Source: Rhodanobacter sp. C01 (GTDB taxonomy: Bacteria; Pseudomonadota; Gammaproteobacteria; Xanthomonadales; Rhodanobacteraceae). Taken from it: a stretch of DNA of 64,000 nt. Below, piece by piece: positions 8,482-18,066 of the stretch; the first letter of the stretch is position 1; every line of letters starts with the position of its first letter. The stretch lies in NCBI RefSeq assembly GCF_002001045.1, contig NZ_MUNR01000011.1, positions 248,001 to 312,000 of the forward strand, given 5' to 3'. A program made the position numbers and the translations under genes. The notes under the pieces were generated by a model, which saw nothing but the letters and a program-made list of their open reading frames with translations, did no database searches and had not been told where the DNA came from.

Positions 8482-9969
8482 TCAGCCGGCGCGATCGATC
8501 AGCCACTGCGCCAGCAACGCCACCGGTCGGCCGGTGGCCAGACCCTTGCGACCTTCGTCCCAGGCGGTGCCGGCGATGTCCAGGTGCGCCCAGCGCTGGC
8601 CGTCGGTGAAGCGCGACAGGAAGCAGGCAGCAGTGATCGCGCCGGCACTCTTGCCGCCGATGTTGGCGACGTCGGCGAAGCCGGAGTCGAGCTGGGCCTG
8701 GTAGTCGTCCCACAGCGGCAGGCGCCAGGCGCGGTCGAGCGTCTCCTCGCCGGCAGCGAGCAGTTCGGCAGCGAGATCGTCATGCTTGCTCATCAGGCCG
8801 GTGGCGTGCTTGCCGAGAGCAATCACGCAGGCGCCGGTGAGCGTGGCGGCATCGATCAGGGTATGCGGCTGGAACGTTTGCGCGGTATACGTCAGCGCGT
8901 CGCACAGGATCAGGCGACCTTCGGCATCGGTGTTGAGCACTTCGATGGTGAGGCCGGACAGGCTGGTCAGCACGTCGCTGGGGCGGTAGCTGTCGCCGTC
9001 CGGCATGTTCTCCACGCTCGGCACCACGCAGACCAGGTTGAGCTTGAGGCCCATCTTCACGGCGGCGACAAATGCACCGAGCACGCCGGCGGCGCCACCC
9101 ATGTCGAACTTCATCTCCTCCATGCCGGCACCTGGCTTGAGGCTGATGCCGCCGGAGTCGAAGGTGACGCCCTTGCCGACGAAGGCGTAGGGCTTGTCGC
9201 CTTCATGGCCGCCCTTGTACTCCAGCACGATCAGCCGCGGTTTGTTGACCGAACCACGGCCTACCGCCAGCAGGGAGCCGAAGCCTAGCCTTTCCATCTC
9301 GACCTCGTCGAGCACCTTGCAGCTGGTCTTGTCCCTGCCTTCGGTGAAGGCCTGTGCCTGCCCGGCGATATAGCTCGGGTTGCAGATGTTCGGCGGCAGG
9401 TTGGCCAGGTCGCGGGCGAACCGCACGCCTTCGGCAATCGCGCGAGCCTGCTCGAGACCGCCTTGTGCTTCCTCGCCAGCGGCAAAGGCGAGCGAGCCGA
9501 GTTCCGGCTGCTTGCTCTTGTCGCGCGGCTTGAACGTGGCGGTGTAGCGATAGCTGGCGTAGTCGCTCGCCAGTGCGGCGACGCGTACGCGCCAGGCGCT
9601 GTCGTGGCCGGGCACATCCACGTCGGTCAGGTAAGACACGGCATCGCCAAGTGGCAGCTTGCTCACGGCGCGCGCCGCTTCGATGCAGATCTTCTGGAAG
9701 CGGGCCGCGTCGAATGATTTCTGCGAACCCAGCCCGACCACCAGCACGCGCCTAGCGGTCACGCCGGCCGGCGCGAACAGCACGGTGGTGCTGCCGGCCT
9801 TGCCGCTGATGTCACCGCTTTCCACCTGGCGCTTGATCAGGCCGCCGGTGGCGCTGTCCACCCGTGCGGCAGCGCTGGTCAGCATGCCGTGTTCGTATAC
9901 GCCAACCAGTACGCAGGCGGCATCAACGGTTTCGGGGGCGGCGGTGCCGAGGCTGAACTGAAGTGTCAT
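8482..9969 (-). CDS. pepA: Leucyl aminopeptidase (cytosol aminopeptidase, M17)
   Basis: 495-residue two-metal M17 aminopeptidase that releases N-terminal residues from peptides; in E. coli it is also a DNA-binding accessory protein for Xer recombination and carAB control. The C-terminal catalytic domain shows KGVTFDSGGISLKPG and the family signature NTDAEGRL at about residues 346-353, which supplies metal ligands. The length matches the family. It is transcribed with holC and divergently from lptF; the 100-base spacer must hold both promoters. xerD also occurs in this window but about 32 kb away. Confidence 0.93.
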   Translation of the reverse strand: MTLQFSLGTAAPETVDAACVLVGVYEHGMLTSAAARVDSATGGLIKRQVESGDISGKAGSTTVLFAPAGVTARRVLVVGLGSQKSFDAARFQKICIEAARAVSKLPLGDAVSYLTDVDVPGHDSAWRVRVAALASDYASYRYTATFKPRDKSKQPELGSLAFAAGEEAQGGLEQARAIAEGVRFARDLANLPPNICNPSYIAGQAQAFTEGRDKTSCKVLDEVEMERLGFGSLLAVGRGSVNKPRLIVLEYKGGHEGDKPYAFVGKGVTFDSGGISLKPGAGMEEMKFDMGGAAGVLGAFVAAVKMGLKLNLVCVVPSVENMPDGDSYRPSDVLTSLSGLTIEVLNTDAEGRLILCDALTYTAQTFQPHTLIDAATLTGACVIALGKHATGLMSKHDDLAAELLAAGEETLDRAWRLPLWDDYQAQLDSGFADVANIGGKSAGAITAACFLSRFTDGQRWAHLDIAGTAWDEGRKGLATGRPVALLAQWLIDRAG

Positions 9970-10068
9970 CGGGGTGGTTCCTGCATGAGCCCGACCATGG
10001 CCGGACAGGCTAGACTTGTAGTTTGTCGGCCCGATAGGCCGAATGGGTCAAGCGGACAAGTTTATCGC

Positions 10069-11175
10069 ATGCTGAGCATTCTCGACCGCTATTTCCTGCG
10101 CGAGCTGGGGCAAACCGTAGTCGCTACTGCGGTCGTGCTGCTGACCATCATGGCCGGCACCACGTTCGCGCAGGTGCTGAAACAGGTGGCCAACGGCAGT
10201 TTTCCGGCCAGCGTGATGTTCCAGGTGCTGGGCCTGCAGATGATCGAGGGCCTGCCTACGCTGCTGCCGCTGTCGGCCTTCCTCGGTGTCCTGTACGGAC
10301 TTGGCCGCATGTACCGCGAAAGCGAGATGCATGTACTGGCCTCCTCCGGCATGGATGCGCGTGGGTTGCTGCGGCCAATGGCGCTGCTGGCGCTGGTGCT
10401 TGCCGTGCTGGTGGGGGTGGTGTCGCTGTGGCTGGGACCGTGGGCTTCGCGCACTTCAGACGACCTGGTGGCTGCCGCGAACCGTTCGGTGATCGCCGCC
10501 GGCCTCGACGCAGGCCGTTTCACCGAGCTTTCGGGCAAGGGCGGCATCATCTTCGTCGACACGCTGAGCCGTGACGGCAGCGTGCTGGGCAACACCTTCA
10601 TCGCCACCGAGCGCGTGAACAAGGACGGCAGTCGCCAGCTCAAGCTGATCACCGGCAAGCATGGCCGGATGTATCAGGAAAGCAATGGCGAGGACCGGTT
10701 CCTGGCGATATACGACGGCTGGCAATACGAGGTTCCGCTGGGGGCCGACAACTGGCGAAAGATGCAGTACGAGCGCAATGACAGCTCACTGTCCAATGTG
10801 CAGTCCAACGACAACACCGAGGATCCTGCAGCAGGCCTGGACACGCTCGCCCTGCTGCATATCGACACCGCCGATGCGCGCGCCGAGTTCGCCTGGCGCA
10901 CCATCGCACCGGTGATGAGCCTGGTGCTGCTGATGCTGGCTCTTCCGCTCTCTCGGCAAAGTCCGCGTGAACCGCGCTTCGGCCGGCTCCTGCTGGCCGT
11001 GCTCGGTTTCTACATGTACTTCCTGCTGCTGGAATTGTGCCGCGCCCAGATCGCCAAGGGCCACTGGCATCACTCGACGCCGATGTGGCTGCTGAGTGTG
11101 CTGGTGTTCGCGCTTGCCGCCTGGATGTTCCGCAGTCATTACGTCGCGCGCAAGCCGCGCAAGGTAGCTGCATGA
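10069..11175 (+). CDS. lptF: LPS export ABC transporter permease LptF
   Basis: 368-residue inner-membrane permease of the LptB2FG complex that extracts lipopolysaccharide from the inner membrane. It opens with the family-typical LSILDRYFLREL amphipathic segment. Membrane helices lie near residues 15-35, 55-75 and 100-122, a long periplasmic jellyroll domain occupies about 130-265, and three C-terminal helices follow. The frame is open 60 codons further upstream, but that stretch is not conserved in character and overlaps pepA, so the ATG before LSILDRY was chosen. Its TGA overlaps the lptG ATG (ATGA), indicating translational coupling. Confidence 0.93.
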   Translation: MLSILDRYFLRELGQTVVATAVVLLTIMAGTTFAQVLKQVANGSFPASVMFQVLGLQMIEGLPTLLPLSAFLGVLYGLGRMYRESEMHVLASSGMDARGLLRPMALLALVLAVLVGVVSLWLGPWASRTSDDLVAAANRSVIAAGLDAGRFTELSGKGGIIFVDTLSRDGSVLGNTFIATERVNKDGSRQLKLITGKHGRMYQESNGEDRFLAIYDGWQYEVPLGADNWRKMQYERNDSSLSNVQSNDNTEDPAAGLDTLALLHIDTADARAEFAWRTIAPVMSLVLLMLALPLSRQSPREPRFGRLLLAVLGFYMYFLLLELCRAQIAKGHWHHSTPMWLLSVLVFALAAWMFRSHYVARKPRKVAA

Positions 11176-12275
11176 TGGCCGCCTTGCGGATCAAGCGGGT
11201 CGATTGGCTGGTGGGCATCACCGTGCTCAGCTCGCTGATGGTGGTATGGCTGGTATTGACCGGATTCGATGCGGTCGTGCAGTTCCTGCGCCAGCTCGGC
11301 AACATCGGCAAGAATGGCTACACGCTCACCAATGCGGTGGTCTACGTGCTGGTGACGACGCCGCGCCGGCTGTACGAGATGTTCGGCAATGCGGCCCTCA
11401 TCGGTGGCCTGCTCAGCCTGGGTGGCCTGGCTGCCACCGGCGAGCTGACCGCGCTGCGCGCGACCGGCATGTCCAAGCTGCGCATTGCGACGTCCGCTGT
11501 GGGTGTGGTCACGCTGCTGATGATCGGCGTGGTGATCCTCGGCGAGACAGCTGCGCCATGGGGTGACCAGCAGGCGCAGGCGATGCAGTTGCGGTTGCGC
11601 TCCGGCAACATGGGCATGACCGCCAACAGCGGTCTGTGGGCGCGTGATGGCGATCGCATCATCAATGCCAAGGGCAGCATCCTGCGGCAGGTGGCTGGCC
11701 ACGACGCGGTGCAGTTGATCGATGTGCGCGTGTTCACCTTGACCGCCGATGGCCAGCTCAGCCGTTTCGACTGGGCAAAGACCGCCGAGCATGACGGCAA
11801 GCAATGGGTACTCGACCAGGTGCGCAGCAGCACCCTGGATGCGCAGGGCGTGCATACCACCACCGCGGCCAGCGAGCGCTGGGATTCGCGGCTCGATCCC
11901 CACGTGCTGCAACAGTCACTGATCCAGCCGCAGTACCTGCCGATGCGCGACCTGCGCAGCAACATGCGCTACATGGAAAGCAACGGCGAGAACCCGGGCG
12001 TGTATGCGATCGCGTTCTGGGGTCGTGCGTTGTATCCGCTCAATGTGCTGGTGCTGGTGCTGTGCGCGATGCCGTTCGCGTTCGGCGCGCTGCGCTCGGG
12101 TGGCCTCGGCAAGCGCATCTTCATCGGCATGCTGCTGGCGATCGGCTGGTACTTCCTGCAGAAGGCCATGGTCAGCTTCGGCACGGTCTATGGCATTCCG
12201 CCGTTGCTTGCCAACCTGTTGCCGGCGGTCGTGCTTGCGCTTGCCGCGTGGCTGTATTTCCGCAGGAACGGTTGA
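11172..12275 (+). CDS. lptG: LPS export ABC transporter permease LptG
   Basis: 367-residue partner of LptF in the LPS exporter. It has the same architecture: IKRVDWLVG at the start, N-terminal helices (about 14-35, 65-85 and 98-118), a periplasmic domain (about 125-270) and C-terminal helices ending in LALAAWLYFRR. The motif ALRATGMSKLR in the cytoplasmic loop is the coupling helix that contacts the LptB ATPase. The start is fixed by the four-base ATGA overlap with lptF; a longer reading through the lptF end was rejected. lptB and lptC are not in the window, as is usual. Confidence 0.93.
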   Translation: MMAALRIKRVDWLVGITVLSSLMVVWLVLTGFDAVVQFLRQLGNIGKNGYTLTNAVVYVLVTTPRRLYEMFGNAALIGGLLSLGGLAATGELTALRATGMSKLRIATSAVGVVTLLMIGVVILGETAAPWGDQQAQAMQLRLRSGNMGMTANSGLWARDGDRIINAKGSILRQVAGHDAVQLIDVRVFTLTADGQLSRFDWAKTAEHDGKQWVLDQVRSSTLDAQGVHTTTAASERWDSRLDPHVLQQSLIQPQYLPMRDLRSNMRYMESNGENPGVYAIAFWGRALYPLNVLVLVLCAMPFAFGALRSGGLGKRIFIGMLLAIGWYFLQKAMVSFGTVYGIPPLLANLLPAVVLALAAWLYFRRNG

Positions 12276-12280
12276 GCGTC

Positions 12281-12308
12281 GCTGCCATGGTCGAGTTGCC
12301 ATGGCAGC
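12281..12308. terminator. Hairpin between convergent lptG and exporter genes
   Basis: A perfect 10-bp inverted repeat (GCTGCCATGG and CCATGGCAGC, loop of 8) fills the 36-base gap between the stops of two convergent genes. There is no T-run on either side, so it is a probable transcript end or barrier rather than a canonical Rho-independent terminator. Confidence 0.5.
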
Positions 12309-12311
12309 CAC

Positions 12312-14102
12312 TCAATCCAGCATGGCCAGCGATTCGGCAGTTTCCATGGTGACATTGGCGGCTGCAGGCGCATCCGGCGCGAATGTGCCCCCCTCAGCCA
12401 GTCGTGCGAACAGGCCGCCCTGTCGCACCAGTTCGTCGAAGCGCCCCTGTTCTACCAGCCGGCCCTGATCCAGCACCAGGATCAGGTCGGCGTTGCGCAC
12501 GGTGGAAAGCCGATGCGCGATCACGAAGGTGGTGCGGCCTTGGGTTAGCGCATCAAGTGCACGCTGGATACGGGCTTCGGTGGCATTGTCGAGCGCGCTG
12601 GTGGCTTCGTCGAGCACCAGGATCGGCGCGTCCTTCAGCATCGCGCGGGCAATCGCCAGGCGCTGGCGCTCGCCGCCGGACAGGGATCGGCCGCGTTCCG
12701 CTACCAGGGTCTCCAGACCTTCCGGCTTGTGCGCGATGAAGGTTGCCGCTTCCGCTGCAGCAACTGCCTTCTCGATCTCGGCGAGGTCGGCGTCGGGTTT
12801 GCCCACGCGCAGGTTGTCGAGGATCGAGCGGTAGAACATGCCTGGGTCCTGAAACACCACGCCGATATTCCGGCGCAGCGAATCGAGCGTGACCGCGCGG
12901 ATGTCGTGGCCGTCGATGGTGATATGTCCGCCGGACGGATCGTAGGCACGGTAGAGCAGGCTGAGCGCGGTGGTCTTGCCGGCGCCGGTGGGGCCGACCA
13001 GGGCGATCGTGCTGCCGGCCGCGGCATGGAAACTCAGCTCGTGCAGTGCCGGCTGCACCGGGTCGTAGCCGAAACTGACCTGATCGAACACCACCTCGCC
13101 GCGCACGCGCGGCAATTCGATCGCATCGGCCGCCTCGACGATCGCCGGGCGCTGGTCGAGCACGAAGAAGTAGTCCTGCAACGACTGGGTCTGGAAAAAC
13201 AGGCCGGAGATGAAACTGGCGAACTGCTCCAGCCGACCGATCAGCATCAGCGAAAAACCGACAAAGCTGACAATGCTGCCGACGCTCACCTCGCCGCGCG
13301 CATGCAGCGACGTGCCGAGTGCGAAGATCGCCACGATGGTCAGCGTGCTGGCCGCCCGGTTCAGTACCGACAGGATCGCCCAGCCGCGCAGCACGGGATA
13401 CTGCGCCGCCAGCACGCGCGTCATCATCTCCTTCAGCGCAGCGGCTTCGGCGCTGAGCCGGGTGAAGCTCTGCACCACGGTGACATTGCCGAATACGTCG
13501 CCGGCGCGGGTGGCGATCTCGTGGTGCAGTTCCTCGACTTCACCCTGCGCCTTGTGCGTGCGCTGCACCGCGATCGCGTTGGAGACCGCGAAGCTGATCA
13601 TCAGCGCGATCATCAGCAGCGCCAGTTTCCAGTTCATCGCCAGTGCGACCGGGATCATCACGAAGATCGACAGCAGGGTGGCGAGGTGCTCGCGGAAGAA
13701 GCTCAGCCAGAGGTTAAACAGGTTGCTGACGCCGTTGTTCATGATTCGCGCGAGCCGCCCGGTATGGTGCTCGCCATGGAACGCCAGCGGCAGCGCCGCG
13801 GCATGCTCGAAGAACGCAGCGATCGCGGCCAGCCGGCGCCGGTGCGCGAGGCGATCGGCATGCAGTGATACCCACACACTGGCCAGCACGCCGCCGAAAC
13901 CGGCCAGTGCCCACAATGCGATCAACCGCGGTGCGTGGCTGGAGTCCGGTGCCGCCAGCGCGTCGACCACGCGGCCGAACAGCATCGGTTCGAGGAAGTA
14001 CACGCCAGCCAGTGCGAGATTGGCCAGCGCCAGCGTGATCGCCAGCTTGCGTTCGGGTGCGAGCAGGCCAAGCACACGCATGTAGAGACGCAGGATCGAC
14101 AC
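12312..14102 (-). CDS. NdvA/ChvA-like glucan exporter, fused permease-ATPase ABC protein
   Basis: 596-residue type I ABC exporter half-transporter. The N-terminal membrane domain (about residues 1-310) carries features recalled from the NdvA/ChvA cyclic beta-1,2-glucan exporters: the opening LYMRVLGLLAPERKLAITLA, LEPMLFGRVVDAL, LHADRLAHRRR and LWLSFFREHLA. The ATPase domain has Walker A GPTGAGKTT, Q-loop VVFQDPG, signature LSGGERQR, Walker B LVLDEATSALD and the H-loop IAHRLSTV. In alphaproteobacteria the partner is the glucan synthase NdvB; none is in this window, so the real cargo may be another glucan or a lipid. MsbA-type lipid export is the alternative. The gene stands alone, convergent with lptG. 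Confidence 0.82.
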   Translation of the reverse strand: MSILRLYMRVLGLLAPERKLAITLALANLALAGVYFLEPMLFGRVVDALAAPDSSHAPRLIALWALAGFGGVLASVWVSLHADRLAHRRRLAAIAAFFEHAAALPLAFHGEHHTGRLARIMNNGVSNLFNLWLSFFREHLATLLSIFVMIPVALAMNWKLALLMIALMISFAVSNAIAVQRTHKAQGEVEELHHEIATRAGDVFGNVTVVQSFTRLSAEAAALKEMMTRVLAAQYPVLRGWAILSVLNRAASTLTIVAIFALGTSLHARGEVSVGSIVSFVGFSLMLIGRLEQFASFISGLFFQTQSLQDYFFVLDQRPAIVEAADAIELPRVRGEVVFDQVSFGYDPVQPALHELSFHAAAGSTIALVGPTGAGKTTALSLLYRAYDPSGGHITIDGHDIRAVTLDSLRRNIGVVFQDPGMFYRSILDNLRVGKPDADLAEIEKAVAAAEAATFIAHKPEGLETLVAERGRSLSGGERQRLAIARAMLKDAPILVLDEATSALDNATEARIQRALDALTQGRTTFVIAHRLSTVRNADLILVLDQGRLVEQGRFDELVRQGGLFARLAEGGTFAPDAPAAANVTMETAESLAMLD

Positions 14103-14284
14103 GTTGGCAGAACCCCTGGGTGCCTGATTTCATTATCGCGGACCTCGCCATGCTACTACTTGAATTCGGCCGGCGAGTTCAAGGCCGGATCGGATCGCCG
14201 GTTGGGTGTTTACGGCGACGCCGGGTTGCTCACGTGCGCGCGACCGATCAAGCTGGCGTGGTTCCCCGATCGAGAGGCTTTGCC

Positions 14285-15304
14285 GTGGATGTGATCGACC
14301 TTCGCAGCGACACCGTGACCCGTCCCACCACCGCGATGCGTGCGGCGATGCTGGCCGCCGAGGTCGGTGACGACGTCTACGGTGAAGACCCCACGGTCAA
14401 TGCGTTGCAACAGCGGTTGGCCGATGATCTTGGCTTCGACGCCGGGTTGTTCGTGCCCAGCGGCACGCAATCCAATCTGCTGGCGTTGCTGGCGCATTGC
14501 GAGCGTGGTGACGAATACCTGGTCGGCATGGATGCGCACACCTACAAGTTCGAGGGTGGCGGTGCAGCCGTGCTGGGCTCGATCCAGCCGCAGCCGATCA
14601 TGCAGGCAGCGGACGGCAGCCTGCCGCTGGAGCGCATCGAGGCGGCGATCAAGCCGGTCGATCCGCATTTCGCACGTACCCGCGTGCTGGCGCTGGAAAA
14701 CACCTGGCACGGCCGCACGCTGCCGCTTGACTACCTGACTGCCGCGCATGACGTGGCGCGCTCGCATGGACTTGGCCTGCATCTGGACGGTGCGCGCCTG
14801 TACAACGCCGCGGTGGCCTGCGGCGTACCGGCCCGCGAGATCGCACGGCATTTCGATACGGTGTCGATCTGCCTGTCGAAGGGCCTGGGTGCGCCAGTCG
14901 GCTCGGTGCTGGTTGGCTCGCATGCGCTGATCGACAAGGCACGGCGCTGGCGCAAGGTGACCGGCGGTGGCTGGCGCCAGGCGGGCATCCTTGCTGCCGG
15001 TTGTCTGCACGCGCTGGATCACCACGTGGCACGACTGGCCGAGGACCACCACCGCGCAGCGTACCTGGCTGGTCGCCTGCGCGAGATCGGCGGCATCAAC
15101 CTGCTCGGTCAATACACCAACATGGTCTTCATCGATGTGCCGGCTGCGCGTCTGCGCGAGCTGGACGCTCATCTGAAGGAAGCAGGCATCCGCATCAGTA
15201 TCGGTTATCTGCCCACGCTGCGGCTGGTGACGCATCTGGATGTCGACGATGCCGGCATCGAGCGCACGGCCGATGCATTCGCGGCATTCTTCAGGCAGCA
15301 CTAG
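14285..15304 (+). CDS. ltaE: Low-specificity L-threonine aldolase
   Basis: 339-residue PLP enzyme (fold type I, beta-eliminating lyase family) that cleaves threonine or allo-threonine to glycine and acetaldehyde. It begins with the family's IDLRSDTVTRPT. It contains GDDVYGEDPT, FVPSGTQSN, the PLP-contacting HLDGARL (Asp about 168) and the Schiff-base Lys in SICLSKGLGAPVGS (Lys199). GTG is taken as start because GAGAGG lies seven bases upstream; a second GTG two codons later is possible. Upstream in-frame sequence without a good ribosome site was left out. It may feed glycine to one-carbon metabolism. Confidence 0.9.
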   Translation: MDVIDLRSDTVTRPTTAMRAAMLAAEVGDDVYGEDPTVNALQQRLADDLGFDAGLFVPSGTQSNLLALLAHCERGDEYLVGMDAHTYKFEGGGAAVLGSIQPQPIMQAADGSLPLERIEAAIKPVDPHFARTRVLALENTWHGRTLPLDYLTAAHDVARSHGLGLHLDGARLYNAAVACGVPAREIARHFDTVSICLSKGLGAPVGSVLVGSHALIDKARRWRKVTGGGWRQAGILAAGCLHALDHHVARLAEDHHRAAYLAGRLREIGGINLLGQYTNMVFIDVPAARLRELDAHLKEAGIRISIGYLPTLRLVTHLDVDDAGIERTADAFAAFFRQH

Positions 15305-15337
15305 GCGGCTGCCAGGCAATGCATCGGATCGCCGCGC

Positions 15338-17179
15338 TCAATGGAACAGCAGGTTGATCGCGATCAGGGTGACGACGAGCACCAGCAGGGTCAGCGGGGC
15401 GCCGACACGCAGGAAATCCTTGCCCTTGTAGCCGCCGGGGCCGGTGACCATCATCAGCGCAGGATGGCCGGAGCTGAGCAGGAAGGTGTTGGACGAGGAC
15501 ACCGCCACGATCAGTGCATACGCCGATGGATTGCCGCCGGTGGCGACCGCCACGCTGATCGCGATCGGCACCATCATCACGGTGGCGCCGACATTCGACA
15601 TCACCTGCGAGAACAGCAGGGTGAGGATGGCCAGGCACAACTGCAGCAGCCAGTGCGAATGGCCACCCAGATGCTGCAGCACTTCCTGGGCGATCCATGC
15701 GGCGGTGCCGGTGGAATCCATCGACCAGCCCAGCGGAATCAGGCAGGCAGTCACGAAGATCGTCTTCCAGTTGACCGCCTTGTAGGCCTCGTCCATGTTC
15801 AGCACGCCGGTCAGCAGCATGCCGATCGCGCCGGTCATCATTGCCACCGACAGGTCGAGGTTGGTGAACAGCGCCAGGCACTTGGCCAGCACGAAGAAGC
15901 CCACCGCCTGCCAGATCTTGCCGGGGCGCTGCTCCTCCTTCGGGATGTCGGTGACGACGACCAGATCCTTGTCCTCGGCCGCCAGCGAAAGATCGCGCCA
16001 GTTGCTGTGTAGCACCACGGTGTCGCCGGCACGCAGAGTCACCGCGCGCACATCGTCGCGGAACACCTGCTCGCCACGGGTCACTGCCAGCACCGAAATG
16101 CCGAAGCGCTTGCGCAGGCGCAGATCGCCCACGGTCTGCTTGATGAAGCGCGAGACCGGCGGAATCACCACTTCGGAAATGCCGGCGCGGGTCGGGTTGA
16201 ACAGCTCGCTAAGCTGGCGCATGCGGGTCGACAACCGACACAGCTGGTTGTTGGCAAACTGATTCAGCTGGTCGCGTGGGCCGAGCACACCGAGCACCGA
16301 ACCGACCCAGATCACGTGATCGGCCGGAGGGGCCATGCGCGCATCATTGCCGCTCTTGATGGCCAGAATCAGCGGTGCACCGTGCAGCTGCTCTACTTCG
16401 CCGATGCTCATGCCGACCAGCGGGCTTTCCGCGGTGACGGTGAGTTCGGCAGTTTCACCACCGATGCCGTAGGTCTCGGCGAAATAGCTCTCGGTGCGCC
16501 CGGGTGTCACCTTCAACCGTTCGTCCTCGTGGCCGGGCAGCAGCTTGCGGCCAAAGAAGTAGAAATACGCCACGCCGACCAATGCCAGCGCCAGGCCGAC
16601 CGGAGTGACGCTGAACAGGCCAAACTTCGGGATCGTGTGCGCGCCCGGTGGCAGGTTCACGTTGGCGCTGGCAATCAGGTCGTTCAGCACGATCAGTGGC
16701 GAGTTCGCGATCAGCGTGGTGTTGGTCGCGGTGAGGATGCAGAACGCCATCGGCAACAACAGTCGCGACAGCGGCACACCGGTACGCGCGGACAAGCGGC
16801 TGCTGACCGGGATCATCAGTGCGGCCAGCGCCTGGCTCGGGATCACCGCGCTGAACAGGCTGGCGACCAGGTTGATCACCAGGCCCAGGCGCGATTCCAC
16901 GCCGCGCGCCATGCGCATCACGAAGCGCGCGGTGAGGTTGAGCACGCCGGCGCGGTCGAGGCCCTCGCCCATGATCATGATCGCGATGATCGCGATCACC
17001 GCGTTGCCGGCGAAGCCATTGAACACGCGGTCGGACGGGATCAGCCCGGTGAGGCCGATCGCCACCACCACCAGCAGCGCCACCATGTCGGCGCGAATCC
17101 ATTCCAGCACCAGCATCAGCATGGTGAAACCCACCAGCCCGAGTACCAGGATCATTTCGGGGGTGAGCGAGAGTCCCAC
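15338..17179 (-). CDS. SLC13-type sodium/anion carrier with two RCK_C (TrkA-C) domains
   Basis: 613-residue inner-membrane carrier of the DASS/SLC13 superfamily. N-terminal helices (about 5-205) include two hairpin-like segments (SLFSAVIPSQALAALM and TATNTTLIANSPLIVLN). Two soluble RCK_C regions follow in the middle (about 220-400; SPLVGMSIGEVEQ and FIKQTVGDLRLRKRFGISVLAVTR), then a second membrane half with SNVGATVMMVPIA and SSSNTFLLSSGHPALMM. This fold class moves sulfate, phosphate or dicarboxylates using sodium; the substrate cannot be assigned. The RCK_C pair suggests ligand gating. Convergent with ltaE. Confidence 0.85.
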   Translation of the reverse strand: MGLSLTPEMILVLGLVGFTMLMLVLEWIRADMVALLVVVAIGLTGLIPSDRVFNGFAGNAVIAIIAIMIMGEGLDRAGVLNLTARFVMRMARGVESRLGLVINLVASLFSAVIPSQALAALMIPVSSRLSARTGVPLSRLLLPMAFCILTATNTTLIANSPLIVLNDLIASANVNLPPGAHTIPKFGLFSVTPVGLALALVGVAYFYFFGRKLLPGHEDERLKVTPGRTESYFAETYGIGGETAELTVTAESPLVGMSIGEVEQLHGAPLILAIKSGNDARMAPPADHVIWVGSVLGVLGPRDQLNQFANNQLCRLSTRMRQLSELFNPTRAGISEVVIPPVSRFIKQTVGDLRLRKRFGISVLAVTRGEQVFRDDVRAVTLRAGDTVVLHSNWRDLSLAAEDKDLVVVTDIPKEEQRPGKIWQAVGFFVLAKCLALFTNLDLSVAMMTGAIGMLLTGVLNMDEAYKAVNWKTIFVTACLIPLGWSMDSTGTAAWIAQEVLQHLGGHSHWLLQLCLAILTLLFSQVMSNVGATVMMVPIAISVAVATGGNPSAYALIVAVSSSNTFLLSSGHPALMMVTGPGGYKGKDFLRVGAPLTLLVLVVTLIAINLLFH

Positions 17180-17349
17180 TAGCTGACGTCCCGCAAGGGC
17201 AGCTGGCTATGGCGGATACGGCGGGGCAGTGGAAGCTTCACGCTGCGTCGATTCGTCCCTGTGTGGATTGCCGCAGTATAAGCGCGCCGATGCGGTTGCT
17301 GGTGAACCTCGACTGCATGTTCGACCGGATGACGACTTGCTCAGGTCTC

Positions 17350-18060
17350 TCAGGTCTTGCAATAAAGCAGATCCCACACGCCATGACCGAGCTTCAGGCC
17401 GCGTCGCTCGAAGTGTGTCTCGATGCGCCATGCAGGCTTCTCGGCATACTGGCCAGGGCCGATCGCGTTGCGCCAGTCCGGTGCGGCCTCCATCACCTCG
17501 AGCATGTGTTCGGCATACGGCTGCCAGTCCGTGGCCAGATGCAGCAGGCCGTCCGGTGCCATGCGCGAGGCGAGCAGGGCGATGAACTCCGGCTGGATCA
17601 GCCGGCGCTTGTTGTGGCGTTTCTTGTGCCACGGGTCGGGGAACCAGATGCGCGCTTCGGCCAGCGCGCCCGGTGCGATCTCGTGTTCGAGCACTTCCAC
17701 CGCGTCGTGCTTGTACAGCCGTACGTTGCCGGCGTCGCGTGCGGCCAGCGCATTCATCAGGCGGCCGACACCGGGGCCATGCACCTCGATGCCGAGAAAG
17801 TCGCGCGCCAGGTCGTGCTCGCTGGCCCAGGCCAGCGCCTCGCCGTTGCCGAAACCGATCTCCATCACCAGCGGCGCGTGGCGGCCGAAGTTCGCAAGGA
17901 AGTCGTGCGGCGTGCCGCGATAGTCGATGCCGAAGCGCGACCACAGCGTGTCGAACGCACGCTGCTGCGCCGGCGTCATGCGGCCCTCGCGCAGCACGAA
18001 GCTGCGGATGCGGCGCATGTATTCCGGTGCGCTGTCGTCGTGGTCGTGATGTTCGCTCAT
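17350..18060 (-). CDS. trmB: tRNA (guanine-N7)-methyltransferase
   Basis: 236-residue SAM-dependent enzyme that makes m7G46 in tRNA variable loops. The SAM-binding motif EIGFGNGE is at about residues 67-74. The family signature [15 protein letters not shown] (about 139-153) is present, followed by [14 protein letters not shown]-terminal [16 protein letters not shown] segment matches TrmB. It starts six bases after thiG ends, so thiS-thiG-trmB is probably one transcript. Confidence 0.95.
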   Translation of the reverse strand: MSEHHDHDDSAPEYMRRIRSFVLREGRMTPAQQRAFDTLWSRFGIDYRGTPHDFLANFGRHAPLVMEIGFGNGEALAWASEHDLARDFLGIEVHGPGVGRLMNALAARDAGNVRLYKHDAVEVLEHEIAPGALAEARIWFPDPWHKKRHNKRRLIQPEFIALLASRMAPDGLLHLATDWQPYAEHMLEVMEAAPDWRNAIGPGQYAEKPAWRIETHFERRGLKLGHGVWDLLYCKT

Positions 18061-18066
18061 GTCCGC

